From: Variovorax sp. OK212
GTDB taxonomy: Bacteria; Pseudomonadota; Gammaproteobacteria; Burkholderiales; Burkholderiaceae_C
Direction: 5' to 3'
Assembly (NCBI RefSeq): GCF_900112425.1
Contig: NZ_FOLP01000001.1
Location: forward strand, 844,082 to 908,081
DNA length: 64,000 bases
This document shows positions 16,958 through 27,706 of the stretch, one piece after another. The notes below the pieces were generated by a model that was given only the letters and a program-made list of their open reading frames with translations, ran no database searches and was not told the origin of the DNA. The position numbers and the translations under genes were made by a program. The number at the start of each line of letters is the position of its first letter. The first letter of the stretch is position 1.

Positions 16958-18670
16958 ATGGTTGCTCGATTGACTCTGCACCGCCGGGGCGTGCTTGCAT
17001 GGCCGTTGGCCGCGTTCTTGAGGATCTCTGGCGCAGCACCCGCAACGCCCGGCTCACCGGAAAATGAGGTGGCTGCCCTGGCACGGGAAGCCGCCAGCTT
17101 TGCTGATGCCGACCTGCGCCGGCTGATCTGGCGGTTCTGCATTTTTGATATTCCAGAGGCATCCGCGCTGCTCGACAGGCTCTATCCACCTTCGCTGTCA
17201 GGCGCTGAAGCAATGCAGCGCGACAACCTTCGTGCCAGCTTGCGAGCGGCAGCCCTCGTGCGAAAGGCCTTGCAAAAACCATCGGCCGCGGCGGACCTTT
17301 CGCCCGGAGCCCTCGGGCTGTCCGATGGGGCATCGGCTGCCTCGCCGCAGGCAATGCCTGTCCTGCTGAAAGTCCTTGAGCAACTGGACGACCTGCAGAT
17401 GGGCCCCTCGGGCTTCTGGGCCGAGCCTTCGCCAGCGAGCGAGCGCGCGAGCAGGTCGCTTGAGCCGAGCACGCCGAGGAAGCCCAACGCCACGCGCGCT
17501 GCGATCGTGCAGCTCATGAAGACGAGCGTGGAAACCGGTGTGCTGCAACGCCAACAGAACCTGTATGCGGTGCAGATCGCCAATTTCGCGGCACAGCTCG
17601 GCGAAGTGGCTTTGACCAGAACGGCGCTGAAGGCGGCGGCCTTCAACTGGACCTTTTACAAGGGGCCTCCTGCCGACCTCGCCAACGACATGAGCTACGC
17701 GGGTCTGACTTACCTCACGGTCGGCGATCTGGAAGGTGCGATCGGCATGCTGGACGCACTGCCCGACTTCCGGATCAAGTTTTCGCTCTGGAGCGGTGTC
17801 GTCATGCTCGAGATCAAGCAGAAGGGCGCTGCCGTCGGCTTCAAGAGGCTGCGCGTGCTCGAAGCTGCAACGATCGCTCAACTCGCAGGCGATGAGGTCA
17901 CGGCCGTGAATGCCATCACCACGCTTGCAGCGATTCGACGATCCGCCGGCGACGATCAGGGCGCTCTCGACCTGGCTCGACGAGCGGTTGTGCAGTTCGA
18001 CGCGCAAGCATCGCGTGGACTCTATGGCTTTGCCATGCTGTCCGTCCTCTTCCATGATCTCGGTGATCGCGATGCTGCCCGCGCGCTGTGCCTTCGCGGC
18101 CACGAACTCTACCGACTTGCACCAAAGGCCAAGGCGGCTCGGGGCAAGAGTGAGAACCCCTTGCCTGCCGGTTACGTTCAAAGCAGTCCCGCGTTCCAGT
18201 CCGACCATTGCTACCTGGCGTTTGCTGCCTATTGGTCGGGCTTGGGCGAGATCTTTGCGGATATCGCGGCGAAGGTGCCGCCTGAAAACCGCGAGGTGTT
18301 CTGGATCTGGTTCGTGCTGCTGGCCACCGACCTTTCGAAGGCAAGCCCTGCCGATGAGGCGGCGGTGCGCGGTGGCGGCGCGGGCGTCTGGACGACAGTG
18401 ATTCGGCGGTCCCTCGTCCTGGGAAAAAATGCGCAGGCAGCGTCCCTGTTACCAGAAGCAATAGAAGCGATCGCAAGTTCGAACGACCCTCGCCGGTTCA
18501 TCGACCTCGGCTCGATGGCCACGTTGGCCAGGCGAAAGCAACTTCCCCGGTTTGCGGACCAGGCATTCGCGCGTGCGAAACAGTCGGCCGGGCAAATCGC
18601 CATTCCATTCGCTCGCGTAGACGCGTTGCTGAGCCTGGCCGTAGCAAAGCGCAATGCGGAGCGCCGCTGA
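16958..18670 (+). CDS. Uncharacterised helical-repeat protein
   Basis: 570 aa, no family recognised. It is Ala/Leu-rich and helical throughout. Pairs such as 'AGLTYLTVGDLEGAIGMLDA' and 'AIRRSAGDDQGALDLARRAV' resemble TPR helices, with further repeats near 'AMLSVLFHDLGDRDAARALC', so a protein-interaction scaffold is likely. An N-terminal hydrophobic stretch ('GVLAWPLAAFLRISGAAPAT') could be a weak signal. ATG 16958 and an in-frame GTG at 16919 are both possible; neither has a clear ribosome-binding site. Codon choice is less GC-biased than in the neighbours (many A/T third positions), suggesting a different history. The deoxyribosyltransferase gene follows after 38 bp. Confidence 0.7.
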   Translation: MVARLTLHRRGVLAWPLAAFLRISGAAPATPGSPENEVAALAREAASFADADLRRLIWRFCIFDIPEASALLDRLYPPSLSGAEAMQRDNLRASLRAAALVRKALQKPSAAADLSPGALGLSDGASAASPQAMPVLLKVLEQLDDLQMGPSGFWAEPSPASERASRSLEPSTPRKPNATRAAIVQLMKTSVETGVLQRQQNLYAVQIANFAAQLGEVALTRTALKAAAFNWTFYKGPPADLANDMSYAGLTYLTVGDLEGAIGMLDALPDFRIKFSLWSGVVMLEIKQKGAAVGFKRLRVLEAATIAQLAGDEVTAVNAITTLAAIRRSAGDDQGALDLARRAVVQFDAQASRGLYGFAMLSVLFHDLGDRDAARALCLRGHELYRLAPKAKAARGKSENPLPAGYVQSSPAFQSDHCYLAFAAYWSGLGEIFADIAAKVPPENREVFWIWFVLLATDLSKASPADEAAVRGGGAGVWTTVIRRSLVLGKNAQAASLLPEAIEAIASSNDPRRFIDLGSMATLARRKQLPRFADQAFARAKQSAGQIAIPFARVDALLSLAVAKRNAERR

Positions 18671-18708
18671 GCCTTGAGTCGACCCGGGAAATCGATGATG
18701 CTCCGTCG

Positions 18709-19269
18709 ATGGTCGAAGCTCCCGAAATTCCGTCGCGTCCGCGCATCTACCTGGCCGGCCCGGACGTCTTCCGTCCCGACGCCAGAGACCATTTCGTCCG
18801 GCTCGCCGCCGCTTGCGATGCGGTCGGCCTCGCAGCCCTGCTGCCCGCCGACGGCAACGAAGACACGACTTCAGACACGCCCGAGAAGCGGATCTACGAA
18901 GCCAACATGCAGCGTCTTCGCGGTGCCGACGGTGTCGTCGCCAACCTCGCCTGCTTCAGGGGCCTGGAGCCCGATTCCGGCACGGTGTTCGAAGTCGGCG
19001 CGGCCATTGCGCTCGGCATTCCCGTGGTGGCCTACGGCGTGGCGGAGGGCAGCTATGCGGACCGCGCGCAGGCGGCGCTGGCATGCGAGAAGGACGCGAA
19101 CGGCGTGCTGCGCGAAAGCGGCACCGGCATCGCGGTCGAAGACTTCGGCCAGCAGCTGAACCTCATGCTGGCCTGCTCGATCCAGATCGAGCCGACGCCT
19201 GAAGCGGCGTTGAAGGCGATGGCCGGGCTGCTGGCCGCGCGCCGCGCACCCCAAGCAGGAAAGCCCTGA
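18709..19269 (+). CDS. Nucleoside 2-deoxyribosyltransferase
   Basis: 186 aa, the usual family length. Transfers or releases deoxyribose from 2'-deoxynucleosides in base salvage. Conserved parts are 'PRIYLAGPDVFRPDARDHF' (substrate loop), 'KRIYEANMQRLRGADGVVAN' (Asp binding the base) and 'EPDSGTVFEVGAAIALGIPV' with the catalytic Glu. Start ATG 18709 lies 38 bp after the upstream gene on the same strand. The following hydrolase is only 57 bp downstream but appears functionally unrelated. Confidence 0.93.
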   Translation: MVEAPEIPSRPRIYLAGPDVFRPDARDHFVRLAAACDAVGLAALLPADGNEDTTSDTPEKRIYEANMQRLRGADGVVANLACFRGLEPDSGTVFEVGAAIALGIPVVAYGVAEGSYADRAQAALACEKDANGVLRESGTGIAVEDFGQQLNLMLACSIQIEPTPEAALKAMAGLLAARRAPQAGKP

Positions 19270-19325
19270 CCCCCGCTCCAGCCGCCACCGCCTAGGATGG
19301 CAGTCCCTTTCCACTGGAGCACCGC

Positions 19326-20198
19326 ATGCAGATCACCGAGACGCACTTCGACCTCAGCGCCAACGACGGCGTCACGGTGGAGGCCCATCGCTGGCAGGGC
19401 GCGACGCAGCGGGCCGTCATCCAGCTGGCGCACGGCATGGGCGAGCATTCGCTGCGCTATCGGCATCTGGCGCAGGCGCTGGTGCAGGCCGGGTACGTCG
19501 TCTATTCGAACGAGCACCGCGGCCACGGCAAGGGCGCTTCGGCGCGCGGCGAGCTGGGCGAGTTCGGCCCGCGCGGGTTCGCCGGGCTGGTGGACGACAT
19601 GGCGCTGCTGAGCCGCCACGTGCGCGGCGTGCATCCGGGCCTGCCGCTGATCCTGCTCGGCCACAGCATGGGCTCCTTCGCCACGCAGTACTACCTCGTC
19701 AGGCACGGCGAACTGCTGTCGGGCGCGGTGCTCTCTGGCACCTCCGCGCTCGACCTGCTCGGCGCCGCCTTGCAGGGTGGCTTCAAGCTCGAGGACATGA
19801 ACGCCGCGCTGCCCGACGTGCGCACGCCCTTCGACTGGCTCAGCCGCGACCCGGCACAGGTCGACGCCTACATGGCCGACCCGCTGTGCGGCTTCACGGT
19901 TTCGGCCGAGGGCATGGGCTCGATGTTCGCGAACCTCGCCGACCTGGCGCCCGCCGCGATGCAGAAACGCATCCGGCCCGAGCTGCCGCTGTACCTGTTC
20001 GTGGGCGACGAGGACCCGGTCAGCAACAAGGCCGAATGGTTCTATCCGCTGGTGCAGCGCTACCGCGAGGCGGGGCTGCGCGACGTGTCGTGCCACGTGT
20101 TCGGCGGTGCGCGGCACGAGACGCTGAACGAGACCAACCGCGACGAGGTCGAGGCGGTGCTGCTGGCTTGGATCGCGCGGGTGGTGGGGGCGAGGTAG
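19326..20198 (+). CDS. Alpha/beta-hydrolase, monoacylglycerol lipase-like
   Basis: 290 aa. Likely hydrolyses monoacylglycerols or lysophospholipid-type esters. The oxyanion segment is 'AHGMGEHSLRY', followed by 'SNEHRGHGKG', the hallmark of the serine aminopeptidase S33/monoglyceride lipase group. The nucleophile is in GHSMGS, the acid in 'FVGDEDPVSNKAEW' and the His in 'GGARHETLNE'. No signal peptide, so cytoplasmic. ATG 19326 has GGAG 9 nt upstream. The specific lipid substrate cannot be read from sequence. Confidence 0.92.
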   Translation: MQITETHFDLSANDGVTVEAHRWQGATQRAVIQLAHGMGEHSLRYRHLAQALVQAGYVVYSNEHRGHGKGASARGELGEFGPRGFAGLVDDMALLSRHVRGVHPGLPLILLGHSMGSFATQYYLVRHGELLSGAVLSGTSALDLLGAALQGGFKLEDMNAALPDVRTPFDWLSRDPAQVDAYMADPLCGFTVSAEGMGSMFANLADLAPAAMQKRIRPELPLYLFVGDEDPVSNKAEWFYPLVQRYREAGLRDVSCHVFGGARHETLNETNRDEVEAVLLAWIARVVGAR

Positions 20199-20264
20199 GT
20201 TCCGGTCCGGCGGCTGCGGACGGCTCGAGGCTCAGGCGGCGCGCCGGGCATCGAGCCATGCGCC

Positions 20265-20702
20265 TCAGCGCTTGCGGTTCAGCGACTCGGCAAGGCCCGC
20301 GTTCATCTTCCGGAACTGCTCCACCACATCGTCGCAAGCCTCCTTGCTCGCGCCGCAGAGCACGTGCATCCGGATGTCGATGGTTCCGTTTTCCTGGATC
20401 AGGCTCCGCTTGACGGCTGTGGGGTACACGGGGTGCTGGGGCGTCGCGATGGACCACAAGGTCATCTCGCTCGCGTCGTCGATCACAAACCAGTCGTTCT
20501 CTTCACGGATGTTCACGCCCGGCTTTGCCTGCAGGGCTTTCAAGGCAGCGTCCGGCGAGGCATAGCCGATGGCGCTTTCCTGGCTCGCCGGTGCACCGTC
20601 GGGCACCTCCTGCACCTGCTGCATCTGCTGCATCTGCTGCGCCTGCGCGCCGGACTGGCAAAGGATCGCCAGGCAAAGAAGAGGCAGGGCGCGACGCAAC
20701 AT
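20265..20702 (-). CDS. Small exported protein with Gln/Met repeat
   Basis: 145 aa, no family recognised. A signal peptide ('MLRRALPLLCLAILCQSGAQ', cleavage near AQA) is followed by a short Gln-Met repeat (QQMQQMQQVQ) encoded by a near-perfect CAGATGCAG repeat. The mature domain has two Cys ('RMHVLCGASKEACDDVVEQF'), probably a disulfide. ATG 20702 gives a better signal peptide than the in-frame ATG at 20729. Downstream of and on the same strand as the AraC gene, gap 43 bp. Confidence 0.65.
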   Translation of the reverse strand: MLRRALPLLCLAILCQSGAQAQQMQQMQQVQEVPDGAPASQESAIGYASPDAALKALQAKPGVNIREENDWFVIDDASEMTLWSIATPQHPVYPTAVKRSLIQENGTIDIRMHVLCGASKEACDDVVEQFRKMNAGLAESLNRKR

Positions 20703-20745
20703 CCGGGCGACTGTAGCCGGGTGCCGCATCCGGCGGCGGCTGCTC

Positions 20746-21759
20746 TCAGGCAGGCCTTGCCGACGACGCCCTGAACTCCTGCGGCGACACGTCGTACGCC
20801 CGGCGAAACGCCCGCGTGAAATCCGACGGGCTCTTGAACCCCACGCCGTACGCCACGTCCGTGACCATCATGTGCGGGTAGCGCGCGAGGTCGTCGGCCG
20901 CATGGCGCAGGCGCAGGTGGCGGATGTACGCGCCCAGGCCGCCTTCGTGCTGGAACAGCCGGTACAGGGTGGGGCGCGGCAGGTGCAGCGCGGCCAGCAC
21001 CTGCTCGGGCGACAGGTCGGCGCGGTGCAGGTTGGCCTGCACGTAGCGCCGCACCTGGCCGAACATGGCCGCGCGCGCGGCGGCGCGCGCGTCGCCGCTC
21101 AGGCGGGCTTCCTTGCCGAAACCGGCCAGCAGCAGCTGCGCGCTCGAACGCACGGCGTTCTCGGCCATGAGGGCGCTCATGTGCGAGATGTCGCGGCCCA
21201 GCGCCTCGACCTGGGCCAGGGCCAGCCGCGCGAGCGGCGTGTGCTGCGGCATCACGCGGCCGTGGATGGCCTCGGGGTCGGGAAAGACTTCGTTCACCAG
21301 CGAGCCGGGCACGAAGAAGGTCAGCACCCGGCAGTCGTTGCGCCGCATGCGCACGGGCTGGCCCATGTCGAGCGCGATCACCTTGGCCGAATGGGGCGTT
21401 TCCTTTTGCCGGGCCGGCGAGCGCACGGTGACGCCTTCGACGTCGCCCTCCAGGAACACATGGAAGGCGAAGTCGCGCACCTTGTCGGTGGAAATGCGCG
21501 CCAGCGAGCGCTCCAGCCGCATGGCGTCGGAGCGGCAGTCGGTGAAGACGACGTCGCCGATGTCGTAGCGGTCGATGGCTGCGTGAAACGGGCGGCCGCT
21601 GTCGTCGGGAACGGGCACCACGTCCATGACGTGGCCCACGCGGTCGCGCCAGGCCTGCACCCGACGGGCCGGCGGCTCGTTCAGCACGCTGAAGTGGCTG
21701 TAGGGAAGACCGTTCGGGAGCGTGGAACGGACACCGGTTTCGAGGTCGCGCAAGCCCAT
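20746..21759 (-). CDS. AraC-family regulator
   Basis: 337 aa. The N-terminal effector region ('NEPPARRVQAWRDRVGHVMD', 'FTDCRSDAMRLERSLARIST') fits the AraC_binding_2 cupin-like class. The C-terminal double HTH is clear: 'DLSPEQVLAALHLPRPTLYR', 'LRLRHAADDLARYPHMMVTD' and 'VAYGVGFKSPSDFTRAFRRA', ending in the usual 'SPQEFR' motif. ATG 21759 was chosen over a preceding in-frame TTG. It is divergent from the LuxR-type gene at 22001 across an AT-rich 241-bp gap likely holding both promoters. Confidence 0.92.
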   Translation of the reverse strand: MGLRDLETGVRSTLPNGLPYSHFSVLNEPPARRVQAWRDRVGHVMDVVPVPDDSGRPFHAAIDRYDIGDVVFTDCRSDAMRLERSLARISTDKVRDFAFHVFLEGDVEGVTVRSPARQKETPHSAKVIALDMGQPVRMRRNDCRVLTFFVPGSLVNEVFPDPEAIHGRVMPQHTPLARLALAQVEALGRDISHMSALMAENAVRSSAQLLLAGFGKEARLSGDARAAARAAMFGQVRRYVQANLHRADLSPEQVLAALHLPRPTLYRLFQHEGGLGAYIRHLRLRHAADDLARYPHMMVTDVAYGVGFKSPSDFTRAFRRAYDVSPQEFRASSARPA

Positions 21760-22000
21760 CAAAGATGTTCAAAAAACGGCGTGAAGACCGTTAAAAAACC
21801 TACAAATAAGACGAAAGTGCCAAAAATTCCCGGAAATCTGGCGGATTCTCTCAAGAAGTGAGACGCACGGTCAAGGCCGTCCGGCGCGTGCACGCAATCT
21901 CCCTGCAGACGTGGCAGCAAGTCCACGCGTGCGCGGTTTGCCCTGGGCGAGTACCGGTCAATACGCAGCTTCACTTCATTCTTGAGGGGGCGAGACAGAC
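21760..22000. promoter_or_regulatory. AT-rich divergent promoter region between AraC and LuxR-type genes
   Basis: The first 100 bp are strongly A-rich in contrast to the surroundings (runs such as GTTAAAAAACC near 21800). I see no convincing -35/-10 pair and no perfect dyad. GAGGGGGCGAGACAG just before 22001 may serve as ribosome-binding site. Confidence 0.35.
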
Positions 22001-22975
22001 ATGTCCACGGGAAAGATCGGGCGGGTTGCCCTGCGGTTGGCAAGCCGCTATCGCACCAGCGCCGCCGGCGGGGCGGCGCTCGAAGGGCGGCCGCTGCGCT
22101 GGCTGGCGAAGGGCATCGCGGGGCGCGGCAAGCTCTTCCGGCGCAGCCTGGGCGTGAAGCGCTGGGGGGCGCGGGCGCGGCTCGTGGCGCTGCGGGAACG
22201 CACGCGGCTCATCGACCAGATGTGCGTACTCGGCGCGATGTACCCGGGCGACGGCGCAAGCCGCGCGAGCGTGTCGGTGAGCGCGGCGAGCCCGAGGATG
22301 CCGCTGTCGCCAGCGCTGCTGAAGCCGGAAGTCTTTCGCAAGAACAACACCATCGCGGCGCCGGGCGCGCAGCTGTACCGGGCGGCCCGCGCGATGCAGC
22401 CGGGCCACTGGAGCGCGCCGCCGCAAGCCGCCACGCCCGGCAGCGCATTGCCCGCCGGCTTCCCCGCCTGGGAGCGCGACGCAGGGCTCGCGCACGCGCT
22501 CGGCGACGACGTGCTGCCGGCCGATTCGGCCGCGGCCGCGAGCATCGTGGGTTCGATGTTCTCCGAGGCGAACGAGGTGGAGCTGGCCTTCCTGATGCGC
22601 CTGATCGCCGAAGGCGACTCGGCCACGGCCGCTCGCATTGCACGGCGCATCCTGGAGACGAAGCGCTCGACCGGGGCCGAGCCGCTGGCCGAGGCCGCAG
22701 CCTCGGCGCCACCGAAGGCCAGGCGCGCGCGCGCGGCGGCGCCGGCGAGCCCGGAGCGCGGACGCGGCTCGCTGTCTCCGCGCGAACTGAAGGTGCTGCG
22801 CATGATTTCGCAAGGCCTGAGCAACCGCGAGATCGCCGAGACCAGCTACCGCTCGCTGCACACGGTCGATGCGCAGGTGAAGAACATCTACCGCAAGCTG
22901 GCGGTGAAGACGCGCGCACAGGCGGTGCGCGAGGCGATGCAACGGGGGCTGCTCAACCCCGAGGCCTGCAACTAG
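22001..22975 (+). CDS. LuxR-type HTH regulator with unfamiliar N-terminal region
   Basis: 324 aa. The C terminus is an unmistakable LuxR/FixJ helix-turn-helix: 'LSPRELKVLRMISQGLSNRE', 'IAETSYRSLHTVDAQVKNIY', 'RKLAVKTRAQAVREAMQRGL'. The first 240 residues carry no receiver, PAS, autoinducer or MalT-type ATPase motif. They begin highly basic ('RLASRYRTSAAGGAALEGRP', many Arg) and continue Ala-rich with a linker 'PPKARRARAAAPASPERGRG' before the HTH. The HTH spacing resembles the C terminus of MalT-like (LAL) regulators, so it could be a reduced version. ATG 22001 follows GGGGGCGAGA. Divergent from the AraC gene. Confidence 0.82.
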   Translation: MSTGKIGRVALRLASRYRTSAAGGAALEGRPLRWLAKGIAGRGKLFRRSLGVKRWGARARLVALRERTRLIDQMCVLGAMYPGDGASRASVSVSAASPRMPLSPALLKPEVFRKNNTIAAPGAQLYRAARAMQPGHWSAPPQAATPGSALPAGFPAWERDAGLAHALGDDVLPADSAAAASIVGSMFSEANEVELAFLMRLIAEGDSATAARIARRILETKRSTGAEPLAEAAASAPPKARRARAAAPASPERGRGSLSPRELKVLRMISQGLSNREIAETSYRSLHTVDAQVKNIYRKLAVKTRAQAVREAMQRGLLNPEACN

Positions 22976-23011
22976 CCCCAGGTCGGCCCGAGCTGGCCCG
23001 GGCTGGCCGGG

Positions 23012-23356
23012 CTATTGCGGCTTGCGGCAATCGCCGCCGACGGACACGGTGCCGTCCTTGCATTCGGTGAGCATGGGCTCGCGCGACGGCGACGGCGCCA
23101 GCGCCGGCGCGCCGCCCGCGTCCGGCCTCGGTTCTCCGACGCCTTTTTCGTAGACGACCTTCTTGCTGCCCAGCTCGCAGCTGCCCACCACCTGCCCGCT
23201 GGCCGGTGCGTTGGCATCGACCACGGACACGGTGAAGCGCGCCACGCCGGCGGCGGCGATCTTCGATTCGATCTGGGTGCGCAGGTCGTCGCAGCTTTGG
23301 GCGCCATGGGCGGCGCCGGCAACGGCCAGCACGGCGGGAATGAGCCAGGTTTTCAT
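23012..23356 (-). CDS. DUF1161 periplasmic protein
   Basis: 114 aa. Signal peptide 'MKTWLIPAVLAVAGAAHGAQ', then the DUF1161 pattern: 'SCDDLRTQIESKIAAAGVAR', 'FTVSVVDANAPASGQVVGSC' and 'ELGSKKVVYEKG'. Four Cys in the mature protein, probably two disulfides. The C-terminal tail ('TECKDGTVSVGGDCRKPQ') is an extra segment beyond the usual domain. Function unknown; in enterics the family is a small envelope protein. It lies downstream of IDH on the same strand with a gap of about 110 bp. Confidence 0.82.
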   Translation of the reverse strand: MKTWLIPAVLAVAGAAHGAQSCDDLRTQIESKIAAAGVARFTVSVVDANAPASGQVVGSCELGSKKVVYEKGVGEPRPDAGGAPALAPSPSREPMLTECKDGTVSVGGDCRKPQ

Positions 23357-23468
23357 GGGGGGCCTGCCTTGCCAGCGGATGGAGGGACGTGGAGTCTAGT
23401 CCCGCACCCGCTGGAGGAGGGAGAGCCGGGGAGCGGCAGTTGCTGCCGTCCCAGGGCTCGTCGTGGCG

Positions 23469-25706
<2,238 letters not shown>

Positions 25707-25854
25707 GCGCTTGCTTCCGTAGATGCTGGTTGTCGGGTTGGCTGGAAAACTTCTGGCGGGATCGGCCGCCGGAATCCGCGATTGTCGCCCGTCGGCGACC
25801 TGTTTAGTCCGCCCGAGGGGCGATCACCCCCACGGGCACCTTGTCAATGGGGTT

Positions 25855-26490
25855 TCAGGGGAGCGGCAGCTCGATGGTGGCCGCCAGCGGCACGGTGTCG
25901 ATGCGCTCGGCGCTGGCGACCAGGAAGGCCCTCTGCGTGCCCGCTTCGGCCAGTTCGCACAGCGAACGCCACAGGCAGCGCACCGAACCCGCGTCCAGCG
26001 CGGCCGCGGGCTCGTCCAGCAGCACCAGCGGGCGGCTCGAGGCGAGGGCGGCGGCCAGCCACACCTTGCGCCTCGAGCCGGTCGACAGCATGAACAACGA
26101 CTTCTCCAGGTGCGGGGTCAGCGAGAAGCCTTCGACCAGCGCCTGCCAGCGGGCGTCGTCGAAGCCCGCGTCGCCCTCGCGCAGCGCGGCGGTGCATTGG
26201 TGCACCGTGGCCTGGTCGAAGCGGTCGGTGGACGGGTCGACGAAGAAGACGTTACGGCGATAGGCCTCGGGCGACGCGGCCAGGCTGGTGCCCGCCACGC
26301 TCAGCTCGCCGGTGGCGGGCAGCGCGCCCGCAATCACCTGCAGCAGCGCCGACTTGCCCGCGCCGGTGTCGCCGTACAGCAGCGTCACGCCGGGGCCGAT
26401 GGCGGCGCTCCAGTTCGAGGCGATGGCGGGCTGGCCGGGGTACGCGAAGCCGAGCGCGCCGATCTGGAGGAGGGAGGTAGGTGGGTTCAT
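25855..26490 (-). CDS. Lone ABC-type ATP-binding protein
   Basis: A 211-aa single nucleotide-binding domain. Walker A is GDTGAGKS (40-47), Walker B 'RPLVLLDEP' followed by 'AAALD'. The ABC signature is degenerate: 'MLSTGSRRKV' where LSGGQ is usual. No permease or binding protein is next to it. ATG 26490 was chosen because the protein then begins MNPPTSLLQIGALGFAYPGQ, the usual ABC N-terminal strand; the upstream extension has no support. Possible roles are an exporter ATPase with permease elsewhere or a small translation/repair ABC-like factor. Divergent from the exported protein at 26569. Confidence 0.82.
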   Translation of the reverse strand: MNPPTSLLQIGALGFAYPGQPAIASNWSAAIGPGVTLLYGDTGAGKSALLQVIAGALPATGELSVAGTSLAASPEAYRRNVFFVDPSTDRFDQATVHQCTAALREGDAGFDDARWQALVEGFSLTPHLEKSLFMLSTGSRRKVWLAAALASSRPLVLLDEPAAALDAGSVRCLWRSLCELAEAGTQRAFLVASAERIDTVPLAATIELPLP

Positions 26491-26568
26491 GGTCGCGGCC
26501 GACTGTACCAAGCGAGCTTGTGCAGCCGGCCGCACGAAAGGCGCCCGCCGTGGCTACCATTCGGCTCC

Positions 26569-27345
26569 ATGAAAAAGCTGCTCGCCACCGGTCTCCTCGT
26601 GTCGTTGTTCGCCGGCCCGGTGCTCGCCGCGCCGTCCGCGCAGGTGTTCGAGGTGGTGAACAAGCCCGAGTCGGTCGATGCGCAATGGCGTGCGCGTCTG
26701 TGCGCCCTGCTGCCGCAGCCGTGCGACGTGCAGCAGCTGGGCCTGTACCGCCCACGCGGCGCAACGCCGGGCAACTTCGTCGTGCTCTCCGCACAGCCGC
26801 TGGCCATGGCGCGCGTCAAGCGCACCACCGACGCGAAGGGCTGGCAGCTCGACCGCATGTACGAATTCCCGGCCTACGCCGAGTCCGTCAGGAAGGAAGA
26901 CAACGCGGGCGCGCCCGAGACCCGCCTGTCGCTTGCGCCCGCGCTCTATCCGCTGGCCGAAGGCAAGTGGGCGGTGGCCGTGCTGCAGACCGTGTCGGAG
27001 ATGTACTCGGGCGGCGGCGCCTCGTTCGACACCGCCGACTTCGTGCCGCTCGAGGACGGCAAGGCCGTGCACGAAGACATTCCCTTCTCGTGCTTCAAGA
27101 TGATCCGCGCCTGCTTCAGCGAGAAGGAATACAAGACCTCCAGGCACTGCCACGACGAGAGCAACGGCAGCCTGCGCATCGCCTACGGCGAAGCCGCGAA
27201 ACCCGGCGGCCTGTACGACTGGCAGTACACGTGGCTGCAGACCGAGTGGGGCCAGAACGAACCGCAGAGCGCCGCGGTCAGCTCGCGCATCCGCTTCACC
27301 GCGAAGACCACCGAGCGCGCGGGCTTCTGCGGCGGGCCGCAGTAA
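26569..27345 (+). CDS. Exported protein of unknown function
   Basis: 258 aa. Clear signal peptide 'MKKLLATGLLVSLFAGPVLA' with cleavage after VLAA. The mature part contains several Cys ('ARLCALLPQPCDVQQLG', 'SCFKMIRACFSEKEYKTS', 'RHCHDE', 'RAGFCGG'), consistent with a disulfide-bonded periplasmic fold. I do not recognise a family. ATG 26569 is the only start giving the signal peptide. It precedes the noncoding region with the glycine riboswitch; nothing suggests shared function. Confidence 0.7.
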   Translation: MKKLLATGLLVSLFAGPVLAAPSAQVFEVVNKPESVDAQWRARLCALLPQPCDVQQLGLYRPRGATPGNFVVLSAQPLAMARVKRTTDAKGWQLDRMYEFPAYAESVRKEDNAGAPETRLSLAPALYPLAEGKWAVAVLQTVSEMYSGGGASFDTADFVPLEDGKAVHEDIPFSCFKMIRACFSEKEYKTSRHCHDESNGSLRIAYGEAAKPGGLYDWQYTWLQTEWGQNEPQSAAVSSRIRFTAKTTERAGFCGGPQ

Positions 27346-27403
27346 ATACAAAGGCGTATCGCGCACCGTGCGCGCAGCGTAGGGCCACGCGCATCGCGCC
27401 GAG

Positions 27404-27420
27404 TGGCACGCAAACTGCTT
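27404..27420 (+). promoter_or_regulatory. Sigma-54-type -24/-12 promoter
   Basis: TGGCACG (27404-27410), four bases, then CTGCTT (27415-27420). The invariant GG (27405-27406) and GC (27417-27418) are exactly 10 nt apart, and only one core base differs from TGGCACG-N4-TTGCW. The implied transcription start is about 27430, two bases before the first riboswitch helix. I saw no equally good sigma-70 pair here. Activator sites would lie upstream in the end of the preceding gene; none was identified. Confidence 0.6.
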
Positions 27421-27431
27421 TGGAGAAATCC

Positions 27432-27632
27432 ATCCAGGAGAAATGCCGGCTCGATGCTTCGAGTTAGTGCATTACCGAAGGCGATAGCCCAGAACGCTCA
27501 GGTCCCAAGACTGGATTTTTCTAACGCTGGAGAGCGCTGACCGGACCCGTTGCAGGGACCGAGGGCAGCCGCCGAAGGGGCAAGCCCTGTGCGATGTGCG
27601 CGCAGGGTGAATCTCTCAGGCAAAAGGACAGC
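27432..27632 (+). ncRNA. Tandem glycine riboswitch (two aptamers)
   Basis: Aptamer I spans 27432-27516: closing helix ATCCAG (27432-27437) with CTGGAT (27511-27516), inner helix AATGC/GCATT (27442-27446, 27469-27473), hairpin CTCGA-TGCT-TCGAG (27450-27463), core ACCGAAGG and CTCAGG (27497-27502). A seven-odd base U-rich linker follows. Aptamer II spans 27526-27632: GCTG/CAGC closing helix, 'GGAGAGCGC', core CCGAAGGGGCAA (27572-27583), then CTCTCAGGCAAAAGGAC (27613-27629). The order, linker and conserved blocks match the cooperative tandem glycine riboswitch of Vibrio and Bacillus. Aptamer II is closest to consensus; aptamer I is more divergent. It precedes the peptide ABC transport operon, not gcvT. 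Confidence 0.88.
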
Positions 27633-27634
27633 AG

Positions 27635-27663
27635 GGGCACGCCGCGCAGAGCGCGGGGTGTCC
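27635..27663 (+). other. GC-rich hairpin just after the glycine aptamers
   Basis: GGGCAC-G-CCGCGC (27635-27647) pairs with GCGCGG-G-GTGTCC (27651-27663) around an AGA loop, with one G-G mismatch and one G-U pair. No T-tract follows. It abuts aptamer II and may be part of the expression platform or compete with its 3' end. Confidence 0.45.
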
Positions 27664-27706
27664 GTGTTCGCTTCCGGAGCCTCCTTGTTTCCATGACTTG
27701 TTTTCC

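Noticed and set aside
23434..23448. CGGCAG-TTG-CTGCCG hairpin as terminator of the IDH gene
   Set aside because: Only six base pairs and no T-tract on the relevant strand.
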